Positions 1-5,666 of a stretch of DNA of 8,125 nucleotides are shown one piece after another. How positions within the stretch are numbered: the first letter of the stretch is position 1; every line of letters begins with the position of its first letter. The notes beneath the pieces were generated by a model that was not told the origin of the DNA, ran no database searches, and saw only the letters and a list, made by a program, of their open reading frames with translations. Both the position numbers and the translations under genes were made by a program. The stretch covers positions 1-8,125 of the forward strand of contig JAFADT010000888.1 of the NCBI GenBank assembly GCA_023424585.1. Reading direction: 5' to 3'. The DNA comes from Pseudomonadota bacterium (GTDB taxonomy: Bacteria; Myxococcota; Myxococcia; Myxococcales; Myxococcaceae).

Positions 1-1
1 C

Positions 2-76
2 CCCGGCGGGGACGGCCAGGCGGGCCCGCCGCGACAGGCCTCCGACCCCGGCGCGGCCCCGGACGCCAAGGGCTGA
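2..76 (+). CDS. 3' end of an unidentified gene (partial)
   Basis: The frame starting at base 2 is open from the window edge to a TGA at 74-76. It encodes a 24-residue hydrophilic tail rich in Gly, Pro, Ala and Asp that ends in DAKG. The stop lies four bases before the stop of the convergent LEA lipoprotein gene, a tight tail-to-tail arrangement common in compact genomes. The tail has no recognisable motif and looks like a disordered C-terminus. The other two plus-strand frames are also open here, as expected at this GC content, so the frame choice rests on the convergent stop and the hydrophilic composition. No function can be inferred. Confidence 0.4.
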   Translation, partial: PGGDGQAGPPRQASDPGAAPDAKG

Positions 77-84
77 GGGCTCAG
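73..84. repeat. Short palindrome containing both convergent stop codons
   Basis: CTGAG-GG-CTCAG is a perfect 5-bp inverted repeat with a 2-base centre. It carries the TGA of the rightward partial gene (74-76) and the TGA of the leftward lipoprotein gene (81-83, read on the minus strand). It is too short to be a convincing terminator. It may just reflect two stop codons facing each other. Confidence 0.3.
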
Positions 85-572
85 GGCGCCGGGCTGGACT
101 CCCCGCCCGGCATCCACGCGATGTCCAGCGAGCGCGCGTCCTGGAAGGGCGCGCGCCGCTCGGAGCCGCCGAAGCGCAGCACCACGCCCCCCGCCACCCG
201 CACCGCGTGCGAGCCCCGCTCCGGGCGGCCGCCGCCGCGCGCCACCGCCAGCGGGAAGCGGACCTCCAGGGGGACCTCGCCGTGGCCGTCCAGGGGAACG
301 CCCATCACCTGCTCGCCCGTGGCCACGCGCCGCCCGTCCACGCGCAGGTCGAAGTCCACGCGGACGAGCGTGGCCGCGTCCGACGACGGGTTCTTCACCT
401 GGAGCTTCAGCGTGAGCACCCCGGCGCCCTCCCGCGTGAAGGCCACGTCCACCGCCTCCACCCGCACCGCCTCGTCGTAGGCGCGCGGGCTGAAGGGCAC
501 CACGCCCAGGCAGCCGGAGAGGCCCAGGGCGCAGCCCAGCCCCAGCCCGAGCACCGCCCGGCGCGAGCGCAT
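81..572 (-). CDS. LEA type 2 (WHy-domain) lipoprotein
   Basis: The product is 163 residues long. The N-terminus is a lipoprotein signal peptide: basic MRSRR, a hydrophobic Leu/Gly/Ala stretch, and lipobox L18-S-G-C21, so the mature protein should be lipid-anchored at Cys21 in the envelope. Residues about 35-150 look like a LEA14/WHy beta-sandwich domain: alternating hydrophobic strands, a VKNPSSDAATLVRVDF segment at 59-74, then a VDGRRVATGE turn. Plant LEA14-like proteins are linked to desiccation and osmotic stress; the role of bacterial lipoprotein versions is largely unknown. The ATG at 572 shares its A with the kinase TGA (TGATG), which indicates translational coupling and fixes the start. 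The gene is probably last in the glgA-kinase operon. I am confident of the lipoprotein call and fairly confident of the domain. Confidence 0.85.
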   Translation of the reverse strand: MRSRRAVLGLGLGCALGLSGCLGVVPFSPRAYDEAVRVEAVDVAFTREGAGVLTLKLQVKNPSSDAATLVRVDFDLRVDGRRVATGEQVMGVPLDGHGEVPLEVRFPLAVARGGGRPERGSHAVRVAGGVVLRFGGSERRAPFQDARSLDIAWMPGGESSPAP

Positions 573-1489
573 CAGCCGCCCAACAGAGGCTGCAGCGCCT
601 CCACCGTCAGGGGCCAGCCCGCGCGGCGCGCCAGCACCTCCAGCGCCTTGATGAACTCCGCCGCGGTCTGGAAGCGGCGCGCGCGGTCCGCGAACAGCGC
701 CTTGCGCGCCACCCGCGCCGCGTAGTCCGGCAGGTCCGGCGCCAGCGAGGACAGCAGCGGCACGCGCGCGTCGCGCACCTGGTGCATGAGCTGCGCTTCG
801 TTGTCGCCGGTGAAGAGGCGGCGGCCGGCCCACAGCTCCCACAGCATGACGCCCACCGCGTACAGGTCCGTGCGCGCGTCCACCGCCTGCCCCAGCACCT
901 GCTCCGGGCTCATGTATGGCAGCGTGCCGCGCAGCGCACCCGAGTCGCCGCGCATCATCCCCTCCACCTCCGCCACGCCGAAGTCGGTGAGCTTCACGTC
1001 GCCCTGGACGCCCAGGAGCACGTTGGCGGGGTTCACGTCGCGGTGGACGATGGTGGCGCCGTTCTCCCCCACCTTGGCGCGGTGGATGTAGTCCAGCGCC
1101 TTGAGCACGCACCACGCGATGTAGCAGGCGGACTCCGGCGGCATCGCGGCGCCCGCCTTGATCAGCAGCTCCTGCATGTAGCCCAGCGTCCGGCCGCTCA
1201 CGAGCTCCTGCACCATGAGGTAGTCCGGCCCGGCGCGGAACAGCCGGTACGTCCGCACGATGTGCGCGTTGCGCAGGCGCACCGTCAGCTTCGCCTCGTC
1301 GACGAAGGCCTTCACATACGCGGGGTCGTTGCGGAAGGACGGGTGCAGCCGCTTGATGACCACTTCCTCGGGCTCGCCCGGGGAGCGCTGGGTCGTCTCA
1401 CGGGCACGCGCCTGATACACCTCGGCCATGCCACCGACCGCCAGCCGGCCGACCACTTCATAGCCACCCAGGTCCGGAGCTTCCGCCAC
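572..1489 (-). CDS. Cytosolic Hanks-type serine/threonine protein kinase
   Basis: The 305-residue product is essentially a bare kinase domain with no membrane segment and no extra sensor domain. Visible motifs are a glycine-rich loop, [12 protein letters not shown] (14-25), in which Ala17 and Ala22 replace the first and third glycines; the ATP lysine K46 in VVIK; Glu65 in helix C; the catalytic loop HRDVNPAN (149-156) with catalytic D151 and Mg-binding N156; D169-F-G; activation segment [10 protein letters not shown] (187-196); D208 in [10 protein letters not shown]; and the closing Arg in the RARRF region. All residues needed for catalysis are present. The HRD loop has Asn153 where most Ser/Thr kinases have Lys, a variation I associate with myxobacterial kinases. 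The start is GTG at 1489, because an in-frame TAA lies 12 bases upstream and an internal start would cut into the domain. No Shine-Dalgarno is visible. The gene lies 35 bp downstream of the glgA stop and overlaps the lipoprotein start by one base, so it is likely co-transcribed. Its substrate is unknown; control of glycogen metabolism is a guess from context. Confidence 0.93.
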   Translation of the reverse strand: MAEAPDLGGYEVVGRLAVGGMAEVYQARARETTQRSPGEPEEVVIKRLHPSFRNDPAYVKAFVDEAKLTVRLRNAHIVRTYRLFRAGPDYLMVQELVSGRTLGYMQELLIKAGAAMPPESACYIAWCVLKALDYIHRAKVGENGATIVHRDVNPANVLLGVQGDVKLTDFGVAEVEGMMRGDSGALRGTLPYMSPEQVLGQAVDARTDLYAVGVMLWELWAGRRLFTGDNEAQLMHQVRDARVPLLSSLAPDLPDYAARVARKALFADRARRFQTAAEFIKALEVLARRAGWPLTVEALQPLLGG

Positions 1490-1524
1490 GGAGCAAGTTT
1501 AACGCGGATCCAGGAGGGGCCCCA

Positions 1525-2958
1525 CTATTCATCCACCAGCGCGTGGAAGAGGGCGTCGTACTTCCGGGCGGACGCGGTCCAGGAGAAGTCCTTGCCCATG
1601 CCCCGCACCTGGAAGTTCCCCAGCCGTGCGGGGTCCGCGTACAGGGAGAGCGCCCGGCGGATGGCCGCGAGGAGCGCCGCGCGGTGGAAGGCCTCGAAGA
1701 GGATGCCGTTGCCGTCCAGCCCCCCCTCCACCGTGTCCACCAGCCCGCCCGTGGCCCGGACGATGGGCACCGTGCCGTAGCGCAGGGAATACATCTGGTT
1801 CAGCCCACACGGCTCGTAGCGGCTGGGCATGAGGAAGAAATCCGATCCGGCCTCCACCAGATGTGACAGTTCCGGGTCGAACCCGATGCGCACGCCCACC
1901 TGCCTCGGGAAGCGGGCCTGCAACGTCCGCAGCCCCTCCTCCAGGACGGGATCGCCGTTGCCCACCGCCACGAACCTCAGGTCCGCCTGGAGCGCCGCGG
2001 GCAGCGTCTCCAGGAGCAGGTCCACGCCCTTCTGCCACGCCAGCCGGCTGACGATGCCGAACACCGGCGCGTTGCCTTGCGTGGGCAGGCCGAAGCGCTC
2101 CAGCAGCGCGCGCTTGCACACGGCCTTCCCGGTCATGTCGTCCGGGCCGTAGCGCGCCGGCAGGAAGAAGTCCGTCTGGGGGTTCCACTCGTGCGCGTCG
2201 ATGCCGTTGAGGATGCCGGTGAGCGCGTGCGAGCGGCGGCGCAGCAGGCCCTCCAGCCCGTAGCCCTGCTCCGGCGTCTGGATCTCCCGCGCGTAGGTGG
2301 GCGACACGGTGGTGAGCGCCTCGGAGTAGACGAGCCCCGCCTTGAGGAAGTTGACGTGGTCGTAGAACTCCACGCCCTCGGGGGTGAAGAGGTCCCACGG
2401 CAGCCCCAGGTCCTCCATGGTCCGCTTGGGGAACTGCCCCTGGTAGGCCAGGTTGTGGATGGTGAAGACGCACTTCGCGCGGGCGAGCGGCGTGCCCTGG
2501 AAGCCCCGGCGCAGGGCCACGGGGACCAGGCCCGTCTGCCAGTCGTGCAGGTGGATGATGTCCGGGAAGAAGCGCAGGCGCTGCGCGGCCTGGAGCGCGC
2601 CCACGCACAGGTAGGCGAAGCGGCGGGGGTTGTCCGCGAACTCACCGCCCGCGTCGCCGTAGAGGCCCTTGCGGCCGCCGAAGAAGGCCTCGTTCTCCAG
2701 GAAGAGGACCTCCAGGCGCTCGGACAGGCGCGCGGACAGGATGGGGCCGCCCGACTCGCCGAAGGGGAAGCGCAGCACCAGCGACTGGCCGGTGGGCAGC
2801 AGTTGGCCGGTGTTGCGCACGTCCTGGTAGCGGGGCGTGACGATCTTCACGTCGTGCCCCAGGCCGGCGAGCGCCGTGGGCAGGGCCCCGGCCACGTCGC
2901 CCAGTCCCCCCGTCTTCGAGAAGGGAGTGACCTCCGAGGCGATGAAGAGGATCTTCAT
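1525..2958 (-). CDS. glgA: Glycogen synthase (ADP-glucose:alpha-1,4-glucan glucosyltransferase, GT5)
   Basis: GlgA transfers glucose from ADP-glucose to the non-reducing end of alpha-1,4-glucan during glycogen synthesis in the cytoplasm. The 477-residue product has the same length as E. coli GlgA. The N-terminal sugar-nucleotide motif KTGGLGDV puts the lysine at position 15, as in E. coli. Other landmarks are the IHLHDWQ segment (135-141), FTIHNLAYQG (165-174), the second-domain SRLAWQKG with R305 and K310, and PSRYEPCGLNQMYSLRYG (378-395) with catalytic Glu382, followed by RATGGLVDTV. The ATG at 2958 is preferred because it gives the family-standard MKILFIASEV start. An upstream ATG at 2970 and a TTG at 2997 overlap a candidate promoter. 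The stop is TAG at 1525-1527. It heads a probable operon with the kinase and the LEA lipoprotein and is divergent from pdxH. Confidence 0.97.
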   Translation of the reverse strand: MKILFIASEVTPFSKTGGLGDVAGALPTALAGLGHDVKIVTPRYQDVRNTGQLLPTGQSLVLRFPFGESGGPILSARLSERLEVLFLENEAFFGGRKGLYGDAGGEFADNPRRFAYLCVGALQAAQRLRFFPDIIHLHDWQTGLVPVALRRGFQGTPLARAKCVFTIHNLAYQGQFPKRTMEDLGLPWDLFTPEGVEFYDHVNFLKAGLVYSEALTTVSPTYAREIQTPEQGYGLEGLLRRRSHALTGILNGIDAHEWNPQTDFFLPARYGPDDMTGKAVCKRALLERFGLPTQGNAPVFGIVSRLAWQKGVDLLLETLPAALQADLRFVAVGNGDPVLEEGLRTLQARFPRQVGVRIGFDPELSHLVEAGSDFFLMPSRYEPCGLNQMYSLRYGTVPIVRATGGLVDTVEGGLDGNGILFEAFHRAALLAAIRRALSLYADPARLGNFQVRGMGKDFSWTASARKYDALFHALVDE

Positions 2959-2968
2959 GAGGCCCGCC

Positions 2969-2997
2969 ATTGCGTGCGAGTCCCGACAGGGAGTCAA
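2969..2997 (-). promoter_or_regulatory. Candidate sigma-70-type promoter for glgA
   Basis: On the minus strand, TTGACT (bases 2997-2992; 5 of 6 to the -35 consensus) is followed after exactly 17 bases by CGCAAT (2974-2969; 3 of 6 to the -10 consensus). Transcription would start near 2962, only a few bases before the ATG at 2958, giving an almost leaderless mRNA. This placement argues against translation from the upstream TTG (2997) or ATG (2970). It is predicted from sequence only; the -10 match is weak. Confidence 0.4.
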
Positions 2998-3041
2998 CCG
3001 CGAACGTGCGCGCGGGGGCGCGGTTTCCTATGGTGCGCCGC

Positions 3042-3629
3042 GTGACGACGATCCCTCCCGACCCCCTCCAGCGCTTCGCGGACCTCTTCGCCCAGGCGAA
3101 GGCGGCCATCCCCGTGGACCCCAACGCCATGGTGGTGGCGTCGGTGGACGACCAGGGCCGCCCCAGCTCACGCGTGGTCCTGCTCAAGGACTTCGATGCG
3201 CGCGGCTTCGTCTTCTTCACCAACCTCCACAGCCGCAAGGGGCGTCAGCTCACCGCGCACCCGTTCGCGGCCCTGTGCTTCCACTGGCAGCCCCTGGAGC
3301 AGCAGGTGCGCATCGAGGGCCGCGTGGAGCAGGTGTCGGACGCGGAGGCGGACGCGTACTTCCAGAGCCGTCCGCGCGGCAGCCAGATTGGCGCGTGGGC
3401 CAGCCTCCAGAGCGAGGAGCTGCCCTCACGCGACCTGTTGGATCAGCGCGTGGCGGAGGTCGAGGCGCGCTTCCAGGGTCGCCCGGTGGAGCGCCCGCCG
3501 CACTGGAGCGGCTTCCGCGTGGTGCCGGACCGCATCGAGTTCTGGCACGCCCGCCCCAGCCGGCTGCACGAGCGCAACGTGTACCTGCGCGACGGCGCGG
3601 GCTGGAAGACGCAGCTGCTCTTTCCCTGA
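3042..3629 (+). CDS. pdxH: Pyridoxine/pyridoxamine 5'-phosphate oxidase (FprA-like)
   Basis: PdxH is an FMN enzyme that uses oxygen to convert PNP or PMP to pyridoxal 5'-phosphate, the last step of vitamin B6 cofactor synthesis and salvage; it normally acts as a cytosolic dimer. The 195-residue product shows the RVVLLKDFD strand (44-52), FMN-phosphate contacts in SRKG (64-67), the [13 protein letters not shown] loop (109-121), and the C-terminal family signature [14 protein letters not shown] (165-178), which fits the PdxH pattern. I chose GTG at 3042 ([12 protein letters not shown]) because a -10-like TATGGT lies seven bases upstream, suggesting a leaderless transcript. ATG at 3030 would add four residues (MVRR) and cannot be excluded. 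As I recall, M. xanthus FprA, encoded beside csgA, belongs to this family, so this is its likely ortholog. The gene is divergent from glgA across 83 bp. Confidence 0.93.
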   Translation: MTTIPPDPLQRFADLFAQAKAAIPVDPNAMVVASVDDQGRPSSRVVLLKDFDARGFVFFTNLHSRKGRQLTAHPFAALCFHWQPLEQQVRIEGRVEQVSDAEADAYFQSRPRGSQIGAWASLQSEELPSRDLLDQRVAEVEARFQGRPVERPPHWSGFRVVPDRIEFWHARPSRLHERNVYLRDGAGWKTQLLFP

Positions 3630-3676
3630 GCAGGGGACCGGGAGGCCCTGGCTTCCAGGCGCTCGCCGCTTCCCCG

Positions 3677-3682
3677 TAGCAT
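3677..3682 (+). promoter_or_regulatory. -10-like box (TAGCAT) directly before the IQ-repeat gene
   Basis: TAGCAT fits TANNNT and ends six bases before the ATG at 3689. That spacing would put the transcription start at or next to the A of the start codon, i.e. a leaderless mRNA. There is no Shine-Dalgarno between it and the ATG, which fits. No good -35 hexamer is visible 16-18 bases upstream, so the call is tentative. If it is real, the gene has its own promoter and is not simply read through from pdxH, which ends 59 bases upstream. Confidence 0.35.
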
Positions 3683-3688
3683 GCCGCC

Positions 3689-5518
3689 ATGCTGGACATG
3701 GACATGGTGGCGAGGCTGGCCGCGTGGGCCGCGGGCCTGGAGGAAGAGGGCGCGGAGGCCCTGGTACAGGAAGCCCTGGAGCGCGTGGAGCGGGACGGCG
3801 AGGAGGAGACCGTCGCCTGGCTGGAGATGTACGTCCAGTGCATCGCGGAGGACCGGGCCGCGCTGTTCGGCCAGTACATCCAGGACGCCGTGCGCGAGGC
3901 CCAGCGACAGGCCGCCATCACCGTGCAGGCCGCCGTCCGCGGCTGGCTGGCCCGCCGGGAGCTGGAGCGCCAGGAACAGGCGGCCACCGTCATCCAGAGC
4001 GCCGTGCGAGGGCATCAGGCGCGCAAGGAGCTGGAGGCCCAGCGCGAGGCCGCCACGAAGATCCAAGCGCTCGTCCGCGGGCATCAGGCGCGCAAGGAGC
4101 TCCAGGCGCAACACGAGGCCGCGACGAAGATTCAAGCGCTCGTTCGCGGGCATCAGGCGCGCAAGGAGCTCCAGGCGCAGCGGGACGCCGCGACGAAGAT
4201 CCAAGCGCTCGTGCGGTCCTATCAGGCGCGCAAGGAGTTCCAGGAGCTGAAGACCGCCACGGTGAAGCTCCAGGCCCAGCTGCGGGCCTGGGAGGCCCGG
4301 CGTGAGCTCTCGCGGCTGAAGGAGGAGAAGCTGCGCAACGACAGCGCCACCGTCATCCAGTCCGCGTTCCGGGGGTGGGTCCAGCGCAAGAAGTATCAGG
4401 CCACCCTCAAGTTCTACGACGACCAGGAAGAGGACTCGCGGAGCGTCAAGAGCCCGGCGCTGAAGATCAACAGCACCGTGACGCTGCCGGGCCACCGCGT
4501 GCTGGCGGTCTACATCGCCGTGGTGAAGGACACGCTCAAGCTGTTCTACGAGGACGCGCACAAGCCCGCCATCCCGCGAAACAAGCACCTGGTGCAGGTG
4601 GACACGCACCCCACGCGGGACGGCTGGCTGACCGCGTGGGCGAAGCTCGCGTGGAAGGACCTGTACGCCTCACAGGACAGGCGGGACAAGCCCGCGAAGG
4701 TCTCGGGCGAGAGCTTTCCCTGTATCGGACAGGTGCAGATCAACGGCACCAAGCCGCACTTCATCGAGGAGAAGCTCTGGGTCAAGGTCGGGCGCACGGA
4801 CCGGGCCACGCGCTACAACGACCTGGGTGACGGCCTCGCCCTGGTGAAGAGCGCGAAGGACCGGGCGAAGGGCATCCGCAAGGTGCTCACCGGCGACCTC
4901 ACCGGCGTGGACGACATCGAGATGGAGGCCGCGCTGGCCATGCTGGGCGCGGAGACGGCCCGCAACCCCCGCTCCTATGGCGTGGGCCTGATGCTGCTCG
5001 ACCTGGTGGAGAACGAGGTCAAGTACGGCAACGACAAGTCCTATACCTGGAGCCTCATCCTCGGCTCGAACTTCCACACCGGGGAGAGCGAGGCGCGGTA
5101 CATCGAGCGCAAGACGGGCTACCAGGAGAACCCGCGCGGGGGCTGGGATGTCGTCGACGCGGACAAGGCCGACCGCTGGGATCAGTTCGACACGACCCTG
5201 AAGAACCAGGCGCCCCCCAAGTTCCACACCTCCCCGGTGAAGGCGCTGTGGGCGGGGAAGTGGCCCATGTCCCCTTCCGCCTCCATGTCCCTGGGCGGCT
5301 ACGACGTGGCCACGCCCACCAGCGACAGCGAGCTCAACGTCGTGCAGTACAAGGAGCTCAAGACGATCCTCAAGTGGTACCGGTTCGTCATGCGCGGCAT
5401 CGACGTCACCGCCACCCACGCCGGCGAGGCCGAGGCCCAGCTCGCGAAGCTGCTCCGCCTCCGGCTGCTGTCCACCCGGGTGATGGACAACACCCACCTG
5501 AAGCGGACCTGGGTGTAG
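3689..5518 (+). CDS. Seven-IQ-motif protein with an unrecognised C-terminal domain
   Basis: I do not recognise this 609-residue protein as a known bacterial family. Residues 1-75 are an acidic, helix-prone head. Residues 79-233 hold seven IQ motifs (IQxxxRGxxxR) with the leading I/V/L at 79, 102, 125, 148, 171, 194 and 223, so the first six are spaced exactly 23 residues apart. Examples are VQAAVRGWLAR, IQSAVRGHQAR, IQALVRGHQAR (twice) and IQSAFRGWVQR; the fifth and sixth are degenerate at the Gly. In eukaryotes such arrays form a long basic helix that binds calmodulin or myosin light chains. Residues about 250-609 form a mixed, probably globular domain with several conserved-looking stretches: RNPRSYGVGLMLLDLVENEV (426-445), SYTWSLILGSNFHTGESEAR (451-470) and GKWPMSPSASMSLGGY (523-538). 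There is no signal peptide or transmembrane helix. ATG 3689 is the only sensible start, behind TAGCAT with no Shine-Dalgarno. Base composition matches the neighbours. The gene is convergent with csgA and follows pdxH by 59 bp. The coding call is certain; the function is unknown. Confidence 0.93.
   Translation: MLDMDMVARLAAWAAGLEEEGAEALVQEALERVERDGEEETVAWLEMYVQCIAEDRAALFGQYIQDAVREAQRQAAITVQAAVRGWLARRELERQEQAATVIQSAVRGHQARKELEAQREAATKIQALVRGHQARKELQAQHEAATKIQALVRGHQARKELQAQRDAATKIQALVRSYQARKEFQELKTATVKLQAQLRAWEARRELSRLKEEKLRNDSATVIQSAFRGWVQRKKYQATLKFYDDQEEDSRSVKSPALKINSTVTLPGHRVLAVYIAVVKDTLKLFYEDAHKPAIPRNKHLVQVDTHPTRDGWLTAWAKLAWKDLYASQDRRDKPAKVSGESFPCIGQVQINGTKPHFIEEKLWVKVGRTDRATRYNDLGDGLALVKSAKDRAKGIRKVLTGDLTGVDDIEMEAALAMLGAETARNPRSYGVGLMLLDLVENEVKYGNDKSYTWSLILGSNFHTGESEARYIERKTGYQENPRGGWDVVDADKADRWDQFDTTLKNQAPPKFHTSPVKALWAGKWPMSPSASMSLGGYDVATPTSDSELNVVQYKELKTILKWYRFVMRGIDVTATHAGEAEAQLAKLLRLRLLSTRVMDNTHLKRTWV
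3923..4387 (+). repeat. Tandem IQ-motif array; 69-bp units at the DNA level
   Basis: Units begin at 3923, 3992, 4061, 4130, 4199 and 4268 (69-bp period), and a seventh motif lies at 4355-4387 after a 6-codon longer gap. Units three and four (4061-4129 and 4130-4198) differ at only about six of 69 positions. The core catcaggcgcgcaaggagct is identical in units two, three and four, and differs at two positions in unit five. Outer units are more diverged. This gradient suggests recent duplication or homogenisation at the centre of an older array. The repeats lie within one reading frame and encode the helical IQ region. Confidence 0.95.
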
Positions 5519-5549
5519 CCCTCCGCCCTCCACCGCCGCGCACGACGAG

Positions 5550-5594
5550 CCGGGGACGAGGGCGGTCAAGCGCCAGCGCGGGCCTCGTCCCCGG
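5550..5594. terminator. 12-bp inverted repeat between convergent genes
   Basis: CCGGGGACGAGG (5550-5561) pairs perfectly with CCTCGTCCCCGG (5583-5594) across a 21-base loop. It starts 32 bases after the IQ-gene stop and lies between that gene and the convergent csgA, so it could act in both directions. No T-run follows on either strand, as is usual in high-GC genomes. The long loop weakens the intrinsic-terminator interpretation. Confidence 0.45.
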
Positions 5595-5606
5595 GGGCCG
5601 CTGCCT

Positions 5607-5626
5607 GCCTGTCCCCAGGGGCAGGC
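5607..5626. repeat. Second hairpin in the convergent intergenic region
   Basis: GCCTGTCC (5607-5614) can pair with GGGCAGGC (5619-5626), eight pairs including one G-T wobble, leaving a 4-base loop. An alternative fold pairs GCCTGCC (5603-5609) with GGCAGGC (5620-5626). It sits between the other two hairpins and may contribute to termination. Confidence 0.35.
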
Positions 5627-5633
5627 GCGCGCG

Positions 5634-5662
5634 CCGCGGACGACAGTGACCCTGTCCCGCGG
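5634..5662 (-). terminator. Hairpin immediately after csgA
   Basis: CCGCGG (5634-5639) pairs with CCGCGG (5657-5662), and inside it GACAG (5642-5646) pairs with CTGTC (5652-5656) around a 5-base loop, with a 2-base bulge (5640-5641). On the minus strand it begins four bases after the csgA TAG (5667-5669), which is good placement for an intrinsic terminator or 3'-end stabiliser, although no T-run follows. Confidence 0.45.
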
Positions 5663-5666
5663 ATCA

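Noticed and set aside
782..1780. Long open frame on the plus strand opposite the kinase and glgA
   Set aside because: It runs across two genes with clear motifs on the other strand; the translation is rich in His, Arg and Ala with no domain, typical of antisense frames in high-GC DNA.
2959..2997. N-terminal extension of GlgA from TTG at 2997 or ATG at 2970
   Set aside because: The extension lacks family similarity, breaks the KTGGL lysine-15 register, and overlaps the candidate -35 and -10 elements.
2970..3041. Extension of PdxH to a TTG at 2970
   Set aside because: It would overlap the glgA start and promoter, and the added residues do not resemble the family N-terminus.
2077..3045. Long plus-strand open frame opposite glgA
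   Set aside because: Low-complexity Val/Ala/Leu/Glu/Gln/Arg translation with no motif, entirely opposite the well-supported glgA.
3647..3659. Small hairpin CCTGG-CTT-CCAGG between pdxH and the IQ gene as a terminator
   Set aside because: Five pairs with a 3-base loop and no T-run are expected by chance at this GC content.
3923..4387. CRISPR array or satellite repeat
   Set aside because: The 69-bp repeats are contiguous with no unique spacers, stay in one frame and encode IQ motifs.
3443..4609. Minus-strand open frame with Leu-rich repeats opposite the IQ array
   Set aside because: The apparent repeats (LELLARLMP type) are the antisense reading of the 69-bp IQ units; no start signal, and the plus frame has a clear protein motif.
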